A stretch of 12,024 bases of DNA, taken from NCBI GenBank assembly GCA_050247075.1, contig JBFWUW010000126.1, positions 1 through 12,024 on the forward strand, given 5' to 3'. This DNA is from JBFWUW01 sp050247075. GTDB lineage: Bacteria > Planctomycetota > Planctomycetia > Pirellulales > JBFWUW01. Shown in pieces: positions 7,137-12,024 of this stretch; positions within the stretch are counted from its first letter, which is position 1; every line of letters begins with the position of its first letter. The notes under the pieces are model-generated. The model was given only the letters and a program-made list of their open reading frames with translations, did no database searches and had not been told where the DNA came from. The position numbers were made by a program, and so were the translations under genes.

Positions 7137-8600
7137 ATGTCTCAGTTTTCCTATAGGTCGGAATCCAGTTACGACGAGATGTTTCTCGCCGATGGAGAGC
7201 CGCGCCCCCGTTTGGAGGCCGTCGTCCGCCGGCTGCAATCGTTGGCCGATGGAGAACTAAACCGCCATCAAAAGGCGGCTGAGTCGATGCTCCGCAACCT
7301 GGGCATTACCTTCAACGTCTACGGCCACGAAGACGGCCAGGAGAAAGTCTGGCCGTTCGATATTCTGCCCAGAGTGATCGAGGCCGAGGAATGGTTCACC
7401 ATCGAACGCGGGTTAAAGCAACGGATTCGCGCTTTAAACCTGTTCTTGCAAGATATCTATAACGAGCGGAAAATTCTGGCCGACAAAATCGTACCGGCCG
7501 ATCTGATCCTGTCCGCCAAGACATACCGCGCCGCCTGTGCCGGACAGCGCCCCCCCAAGCAGGTTTGGTGCCATGTGACCGGCACCGATCTGGTGCGGGA
7601 CCGCGATGGCAAGTTTTATGTCTTGGAGGACAATCTCCGCTGCCCCAGCGGCGTATCCTACGTTTTGGAAAACCGCGAGGTAATGAAGCGGACGTTTCCA
7701 CAAGTGTTTCACGGGATGAGCATTTCGCCCGTCGAGGACTATGCCGAAAAGCTGCTGGCCACGCTGCAAAGCACCGCCCCCGACGGCGTGACCGACCCCA
7801 CCGTGGCCGTGCTGACGCCGGGCTGCTTCAACTCCGCCTACTTCGAACATTCGTTCTTGGCCCAAAAAATGGGCGTGGAACTGGTGCAGGGATCGGACCT
7901 GGTGGTGGCCAACGATCGGTTGATGATGCGGACCACCCGCGGCCTGAAACGGGTAGATGTGCTCTATCGGCGGATTGACGATGATTTCCTCGATCCGGCG
8001 TTCTTCCGCGAAGACTCGATGTTGGGCGTGCCCTACCTCATGCAAGCCTACCGGGCGGGCAACATCACCCTGGCCAACGCCCCGGCCACCGGCATTGCCG
8101 ACGACAAAGCGGTTTACGCCTACGTGCCTGAGATCATTAAGTATTACCTGGGCGAGGACGTCATTCTGCCCAACGTACCAACCTTCATTTGCGACGACCC
8201 TCAGCAACGCGACCATGTCTTGAAAAACCTGGACAAGTTGGTCGTCAAGCCGGTCAACGAGTCGGGGGGCTACGGCATATTGATGGGCCCGCAAGCCACC
8301 CGGGAACAACGCGACAAGTACGTCGATCTGATTCGCGACAATCCGCGAAACTACATCGCCCAACCGATGCTGACGCTTTCGACCGTCCCCACGGTGATCG
8401 AAGACCAGGTTGAGGCCCGCCACGTCGATCTGCGGCCCTTTGTGTTGTGCGCCGAGGACGACGTTTACGTGTTGCCCGGCGGATTGACGCGGGTGGCCTT
8501 GCGGCGCGGGTCGATGATCGTGAATTCCTCGCAAGGGGGCGGCAGCAAGGATACCTGGGTCTTAACGGAGGGGGCTGGCCATGCTAAGTCGAGTAGCTGA
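7137..8600 (+). CDS. Circularly permuted ATP-grasp protein (former DUF404/DUF407)
   Basis: This is predicted to form amide bonds using ATP, as ATP-grasp ligases do; substrate and product are unknown. The 487-aa length is normal for the family. Hallmarks are GTDLVRDRDGKFYVLEDNLR (about 148-168) followed by CPSGVSYVLENR, the permuted acidic metal/ATP segment; the Gly-rich nucleotide loop KPVNESGGYG (371-380); and a C-terminal EARHVDLRPF and GGLTRVALRRGS block (about 426-459). I chose the ATG at 7137 because homologous sequence begins with the SSYDEMF region just after it and a GGAG lies 10 nt upstream. The frame is open back to 7014, but the extra residues look non-coding and would cross the promoter candidate. 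Its last 20 nt overlap the alpha-E gene, so the two are almost certainly translationally coupled. In other genomes the pair often sits with transglutaminase-like or peptidase genes; none is next to it here. Confidence 0.92.
   Translation: MSQFSYRSESSYDEMFLADGEPRPRLEAVVRRLQSLADGELNRHQKAAESMLRNLGITFNVYGHEDGQEKVWPFDILPRVIEAEEWFTIERGLKQRIRALNLFLQDIYNERKILADKIVPADLILSAKTYRAACAGQRPPKQVWCHVTGTDLVRDRDGKFYVLEDNLRCPSGVSYVLENREVMKRTFPQVFHGMSISPVEDYAEKLLATLQSTAPDGVTDPTVAVLTPGCFNSAYFEHSFLAQKMGVELVQGSDLVVANDRLMMRTTRGLKRVDVLYRRIDDDFLDPAFFREDSMLGVPYLMQAYRAGNITLANAPATGIADDKAVYAYVPEIIKYYLGEDVILPNVPTFICDDPQQRDHVLKNLDKLVVKPVNESGGYGILMGPQATREQRDKYVDLIRDNPRNYIAQPMLTLSTVPTVIEDQVEARHVDLRPFVLCAEDDVYVLPGGLTRVALRRGSMIVNSSQGGGSKDTWVLTEGAGHAKSSS
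8567..8574 (+). promoter_or_regulatory. Strong Shine-Dalgarno inside the ATP-grasp gene
   Basis: GGAGGGGG lies 6 nt before the alpha-E ATG at 8581 and is embedded in the last codons of the ATP-grasp gene. It is the strongest ribosome binding site in the window and supports coupled but independently efficient translation of the second gene. Confidence 0.75.
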
Positions 8601-9567
8601 CTCGGTGTTTTGGATGGCTCGCTATGTAGAGCGTTCGGAAAACGTCGCCCGTTTTGTCGATGTCAACCAGAACTTGACGCTCGATCTGGGCGAGCAACTG
8701 GCCGACCAATGGGCACCGCTGGTAGCCACCACCGGAGACTGGGAAAGCTTTCGCGAGCGTTACGGGCCCGCCACGCGCGACAACGTGCTGCAATTTCTGA
8801 CTTGCGATGGCCAGAACCCCAACTCCATTTTATCGTGTGTCCGCCTGGCGCGGGAAAACGCCCGCACCGCCCGCGAGATCATTTCCTCCGACATGTGGGA
8901 GGAACTGAACCGCTTTTACCTGTTTGTCCGCGATGCCGCCACGGTGGGCAAGATCGACGACTACTTTGAATTTTGCTCGCAGGTCAAGCGGTCGAGTGCG
9001 CTGCTGATTGGCACGACCGATGTCACCATGTCGCATGGCGAAGCGTGGAACTTCGCCCGCATGGGCCGGTTGCTGGAGCGGGCCGACAAGACCTCCCGCA
9101 TTTTGGACGTGAAGTATTTCATCCTGCTGCCGACTGCGCAAGACGTCGGTTCGTCGCTGGATGTTGTGCAATGGTCGGCACTGCTCAAATCGGCCAGTGC
9201 CCTGGCCATGTACCGCCAAGCCCGCGGGCGGATCGTGCCCAAGCGGGTGGCGGAGTTCCTAATGCTGGACCGCATCTTCCCGCGTTCCATTCGTTATTGC
9301 GTGGGATGCGCCGAGGATTCGTTGCACGCCATCACCGGCACGCCGCCAGGTTCGTTCGGCAACCGGGCCGAGCAAGAACTGGGACGGCTGCGTTCGGAGT
9401 TGGACTTCACCAGCATCGACGATGTGGTGCAATTTGGACTGCACGAATTCATCGACACCCTGCAGTTGCGGCTAACCCGCATCGACGCGGCCATTCAGGA
9501 ATCTTTTTGCGCCGCCGACCCGGTGGAGCCATTCCGGCCGACGCAAATGCAAGCGCAGATGTCGTAA
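8581..9567 (+). CDS. Alpha-E domain protein (DUF403)
   Basis: This all-helical protein of the alpha-E superfamily is the usual genomic partner of circularly permuted ATP-grasp proteins. It is thought to act with the ATP-grasp in an uncharacterised peptide-synthesis or tagging pathway, and no member has a firmly established activity that I know of. The 328-aa product is of normal length and begins with the signature MLSRVADSVFWMARYVERSE (1-20). Further conserved acidic and basic helices are at RENARTAREIISSDMWEELN (91-110) and HGEAWNFARMGRLLERADKT (152-171), where the repeated Glu and Arg residues that give the family its name are visible. The C-terminal helix (about 288-310) ends before a short polar tail. 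No signal peptide or membrane segment is seen, so it is probably cytoplasmic. It is the last gene of the two-gene operon; a hairpin follows 18 nt after the stop. Confidence 0.92.
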   Translation: MLSRVADSVFWMARYVERSENVARFVDVNQNLTLDLGEQLADQWAPLVATTGDWESFRERYGPATRDNVLQFLTCDGQNPNSILSCVRLARENARTAREIISSDMWEELNRFYLFVRDAATVGKIDDYFEFCSQVKRSSALLIGTTDVTMSHGEAWNFARMGRLLERADKTSRILDVKYFILLPTAQDVGSSLDVVQWSALLKSASALAMYRQARGRIVPKRVAEFLMLDRIFPRSIRYCVGCAEDSLHAITGTPPGSFGNRAEQELGRLRSELDFTSIDDVVQFGLHEFIDTLQLRLTRIDAAIQESFCAADPVEPFRPTQMQAQMS

Positions 9568-9585
9568 CAGCAATACGACCGAAAA

Positions 9586-9614
9586 TGTAGGAGGCGATTC
9601 CATCGCCTCCTACA
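9586..9614. terminator. Perfect 13-bp hairpin between converging genes
   Basis: Arms TGTAGGAGGCGAT (9586-9598) and ATCGCCTCCTACA (9602-9614) enclose the loop TCC. It sits in the 75-nt gap between the alpha-E stop and the fabI stop, so it could end transcription from both sides. There is no long T-run on either strand, so it is not a textbook intrinsic terminator. It shares its TGTAGGA head and TCC loop with the hairpin at 1021-1045 and is probably a member of the same dispersed palindrome family. Confidence 0.65.
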
Positions 9615-9642
9615 GGAACTCTCCTCGATCAATCCGCGGTTA

Positions 9643-10470
9643 TCACCCGCCGGCGGCTTTGATCTTGTCCAACATGCGGCCCGGCGTTCCCATGATGTTG
9701 AATCCGCCATCCACATGCAGAATCTCACCCGTGATTCCGTTGGACATTGGCGACAACAGATAGCCCACACTGCGGGCGACTTCCTCGTGTGTGACGCAGC
9801 GTGTGAGCGGGGCGATACTGGCGTACAACGGAGCCATGTCATCGGCACCGACGGCCGAGGAGGCCAACGTTTTCAGCGGGCCGGCGCTGACGGCGTTCAC
9901 GCGAATGCCCCGCGGGCCAAGGTCGTGCGACAGGTACTTCATGGAGCAATCGAGGGCCGCCTTGCAAATGCCCATGACGTTATAGCCTGGCACGCAGCGT
10001 TCGCCGCCGTAATAAGTTAGCGTGGCAATGCTGCCGCCGTCGTTCATGATTGGCGCGGCATGTTTGGCCACGGCGATCAGGCTATAGGCGCTAATCTCCA
10101 TCGCCAGCTTGAAGCCGTCGCGGCTGGTGTGGATGGTGTCCTTCTTCAAGTCGTCCAGCGTAGCAAAGGCGATAGAGTGCAAGACAAAGTCGATCTTGCC
10201 GAAAACCTCGGCGGCTTTGTCCATGACTCCCTGGATATCGGCATCTTTGCAGACGTCCATCGGGGCCAAAAACTTGCACAGCGGCTGGTCGTCGGTCAAT
10301 TGGGCCACCCGGCGGCGGTTGCGCTGCCGTTCGTCGTCGGGCCGGTCGGGCAAATGCGAAAACCCGCACTGGCCCCCTTCGGCCATGATGAACTCGGCCG
10401 CCGCCCAGGCAATGGAGCGATTGTTGGCCACGCCTAGAATTACACCCTTTTTGCCGTCGAACAGGCCCAT
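9643..10470 (-). CDS. fabI: Enoyl-[acyl-carrier-protein] reductase (NADH), FabI type
   Basis: FabI catalyses the last reduction of each fatty-acid elongation round (trans-2-enoyl-ACP to acyl-ACP) in the cytoplasm. The 275-aa product is an atypical short-chain dehydrogenase. It shows the modified dinucleotide motif GVANNRSIAW (13-22), HSIAFA (98-103), and the FabI catalytic pattern with Y153 and Y163-x6-K170 (YNVMGICK, matching E. coli Y146/Y156/K163). The substrate-loop region SAGPLKTLASSAV (195-207) and the C-terminal GITGEILHVDGGFNIMG (about 245-261) are typical. I chose the ATG at 10470 because GGGAG lies 9 nt upstream and the family's N-terminus (GKKGVILGVANNRS) follows at once. The frame extends to 10587, but those 39 residues have no family match. 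It converges with the alpha-E gene and diverges from the PSCyt1 gene, so it is probably monocistronic. It is a housekeeping gene with no sign of transfer. Confidence 0.95.
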   Translation of the reverse strand: MGLFDGKKGVILGVANNRSIAWAAAEFIMAEGGQCGFSHLPDRPDDERQRNRRRVAQLTDDQPLCKFLAPMDVCKDADIQGVMDKAAEVFGKIDFVLHSIAFATLDDLKKDTIHTSRDGFKLAMEISAYSLIAVAKHAAPIMNDGGSIATLTYYGGERCVPGYNVMGICKAALDCSMKYLSHDLGPRGIRVNAVSAGPLKTLASSAVGADDMAPLYASIAPLTRCVTHEEVARSVGYLLSPMSNGITGEILHVDGGFNIMGTPGRMLDKIKAAGG

Positions 10471-10571
10471 CGCGGCTTTCTCCCAAGTATTGCTGGCACC
10501 AAGACGGGGGCGGCCGATTGGCATCGCCAAATCGCCCGTCAATACAGGCAAGATACTGGCTGGCCCGCCGC

Positions 10572-10621
10572 CTAGCAACAAGGGCATTACGTGGCAACAT
10601 GGCTCCCGCCATGTTTGCTAG
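10572..10621. repeat. Nested intergenic palindrome with TCCC loop
   Basis: The inner hairpin is perfect: AACATGGC (10596-10603), loop TCCC (10604-10607), GCCATGTT (10608-10615). An outer pair, CTAGCAA (10572-10578) and TTGCTAG (10615-10621), could extend it, with a 17-nt bulge on the left side. It lies in the 257-nt divergent region between fabI and the PSCyt1 gene, so it cannot be a terminator for either. The loop resembles that of the two other intergenic hairpins in this window. It may be a mobile repeat or an operator. Confidence 0.55.
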
Positions 10622-10644
10622 TGGCATGCGCGGCGGTTTTCCGT

Positions 10645-10674
10645 TTGCTGGCGCTGGCCGTCGTGCCGTAATAT
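10645..10674 (+). promoter_or_regulatory. Weak sigma-70-like promoter candidate
   Basis: TTGCTG (10645-10650) and TAATAT (10669-10674) are 18 nt apart, and the -10 lies in a short AT-rich patch in otherwise GC-rich sequence. This would start transcription roughly 45 nt before the ATG at 10728. Both boxes match the consensus only partly (three and four of six). Confidence 0.3.
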
Positions 10675-10727
10675 ATAGATTCATGCATGGATCGGTCTCG
10701 ACGCAGCGGTTCCCCCAGGTTTGCATT

Positions 10728-12024
10728 ATGAAACAGCTTTGCGTGGCATGGTTTTGGCTTGTGACATCCGGGACGGCAATTTCCGCCGAACCGGTCAATT
10801 TTGCCCGCGATGTGCAGCCGATCCTGGCCAAATACTGCCACCAATGCCACGGACCGGAAAAGAAAGAGTCGGGCTTGCGGCTACATACCGGCACCGGTGT
10901 TTTGGAAGGGGGAGACAGCGGCCCCTTGGTGCTGCCCGGCAAGAGTGGCGAAAGCCTGCTGATCCAGGCCATCAATGGCCAAAGTGCCGACTACAAGATG
11001 CCGCCGGAAGGCCCTAAGCCAACCGAGGCCGAAATCGGCCTGTTGGCCGCCTGGATAGACGCTGGTGCCATTGCGCCGACGGACGATGAAATCAAAGCCG
11101 AAGCCCGCGCCCATTGGTCGTTTCAGCCGCTGGCCAAGCTCGAACCGCCGACAGTGCGGAACGTTGCCGCCGTGCGCAACGGCATCGACAACTTCATTCT
11201 GGCCCGATTGGAACAGCAAGGAATTGACCCTTCGCCCGAGGCCGACCGGGCCACGCTCATTCGCCGGCTAAGCCTGGACCTGTTGGGCCTGCCCCCCACG
11301 CCGGCCGAGGTGGACGAGTTCGTGGCGGACCAACGGCCCGACTATTACGAGCAACTCGTTGATCGGTTGCTGAAGTCGCCCCATTACGGAGAGCGCTGGG
11401 GCCGGCACTGGCTCGACTTGGCCCGCTATGCCGACTCCAACGGGTTCACTATCGACGGGCCGCGTTCGATCTGGAAGTATCGCGATTGGGTGATTAGTGC
11501 CATCAACCGTGATCTGCCGTTCGACCAGTTCGCCATCGAACAACTGGCCGGCGACATGCTGCCCGACGCCACCAACGACCAGATCGTGGCCACCGGGTTT
11601 CACCGCAACACGCTCATCAACCAAGAGGGGGGCACCGACCCCGAGCAGTTTCGCGTGGAGTCGGTGGTGGACCGCGTCAACACAACGGGTTCCGTCTTTC
11701 TGGGCCTGACCGTGGGCTGTGCCCAATGCCACACCCACAAGTACGACCCCATCACACAACGCGAGTATTACCAACTCTACGCCTTCCTTAACAACGCCGA
11801 CGAGCCAACGATTGTCGCCCCCAGCATGGAACAGGCCGAGCAATTGAGTTCGCTACGGCAAGAGATTGCCGCCACGGAGCAGGCGCTGCGAGATCACGAT
11901 GCAACACTGGCCGGCCAGCAAGACGAATGGGAAAAGACCTACGCCGCCCGGCAAGACACCGCTTGGACACCGCTCGACCCGCTAGAATACAAGAGCGCCG
12001 GCGGCGCGTTGATGACCAAGTTAG
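10728..12024 (+). CDS. PSCyt1/DUF1549 (PSCyt2) secreted cytochrome-like protein, 3' end missing
   Basis: This partial gene has 432 complete codons and no stop before the window ends. The product begins with a signal peptide (1-20, probable cleavage after AISA) and then a Planctomycete cytochrome c domain with a haem motif CHQCH (37-41) and a candidate axial Met at 91 (KMPPEGP). A DUF1549/PSCyt2 domain follows from about 152 (GIDNFILARL) to about 358. It includes GLPPTPAEV, HWLDLARYADSNG and a second CxxCH (CAQCHTHKYDPI, 331-335). A charged, coiled-coil-like stretch (about 367-405) precedes the cut. Family members usually continue into DUF1553/PSD1 and sit beside a DUF1501 gene, so both are expected to the right. 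The protein should be periplasmic or exported; its biochemical role is unproven, although links to polysaccharide breakdown have been suggested. The start codon has only a weak AGG 8 nt upstream, but the signal peptide fixes it. Confidence 0.9.
   Translation, partial: MKQLCVAWFWLVTSGTAISAEPVNFARDVQPILAKYCHQCHGPEKKESGLRLHTGTGVLEGGDSGPLVLPGKSGESLLIQAINGQSADYKMPPEGPKPTEAEIGLLAAWIDAGAIAPTDDEIKAEARAHWSFQPLAKLEPPTVRNVAAVRNGIDNFILARLEQQGIDPSPEADRATLIRRLSLDLLGLPPTPAEVDEFVADQRPDYYEQLVDRLLKSPHYGERWGRHWLDLARYADSNGFTIDGPRSIWKYRDWVISAINRDLPFDQFAIEQLAGDMLPDATNDQIVATGFHRNTLINQEGGTDPEQFRVESVVDRVNTTGSVFLGLTVGCAQCHTHKYDPITQREYYQLYAFLNNADEPTIVAPSMEQAEQLSSLRQEIAATEQALRDHDATLAGQQDEWEKTYAARQDTAWTPLDPLEYKSAGGALMTKL

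Noticed and set aside
6859..7138. Two short minus-strand open frames in the efflux/ATP-grasp intergenic region
   Set aside because: No family resemblance and no ribosome binding site, and they overlap the promoter candidate and each other in different frames.
7434..8534. A 366-codon open frame on the minus strand inside the ATP-grasp gene
   Set aside because: It is fully antisense to a gene with strong family motifs; its His/Gln/Val-rich composition is typical of a reverse-strand shadow.
10471..10587. N-terminal extension of fabI to 10587
   Set aside because: FabI proteins start just before the GVANNRS motif; the ATG at 10470 has a good Shine-Dalgarno and the extra 39 residues contain part of the intergenic palindrome.
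12021..12024. TTAG at the window end as a possible stop for the PSCyt1 gene
   Set aside because: In frame it reads TTA (Leu) plus a single G, so the TAG is out of frame and the gene continues past the window.

Overview
The window looks like chromosome from a planctomycete, most likely Pirellulales-like. The strongest marker is the right-hand gene: a secreted protein with a Planctomycete cytochrome c domain (PSCyt1) followed by a DUF1549/PSCyt2 domain, an architecture expanded almost only in that phylum. Moderately high GC, mostly weak Shine-Dalgarno sites, and small TCC-loop hairpins between genes fit this. I see no phage, transposase, CRISPR array, tRNA or rRNA.

Left block (46-6743, all minus strand; transcription runs right to left): an RND-type efflux pair, with a periplasmic adaptor (5553-6743) and an inner-membrane HAE1/AcrB-like pump (2155-5493). 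It is followed by a membrane-anchored von Willebrand A (vWA) domain protein (1058-2098) and an amidohydrolase_2 family hydrolase (46-936). The gaps are 59, 56 and 121 nt, so adaptor, pump and vWA gene are probably one transcript; the amidohydrolase lies beyond a hairpin. No outer-membrane channel is encoded here. The pump keeps its proton-relay residues but carries an unusual linker with two extra hydrophobic stretches.

A 393-nt divergent intergenic region (6744-7136) holds a good match to a sigma-54 (-24/-12) promoter pointing right.

Middle block (7137-9567, plus strand): a circularly permuted ATP-grasp protein (former DUF404/DUF407) overlapped by 20 nt by an alpha-E (DUF403) protein. This pair is the core of a widespread, biochemically uncharacterised predicted peptide-ligation system. 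The transglutaminase-like and peptidase partners often found beside it are absent here. A perfect 13-bp hairpin separates it from the converging fabI.

Right block: fabI (enoyl-ACP reductase, minus strand, 9643-10470), then a 257-nt divergent region with another hairpin and an AT-rich promoter candidate, then the PSCyt1/DUF1549 gene (from 10728), which runs off the right edge.

The best candidates for something under-described are the sigma-54 site in front of the ATP-grasp/alpha-E pair, and a hairpin family whose copies share a head and loop while the stem changes in a compensatory way.
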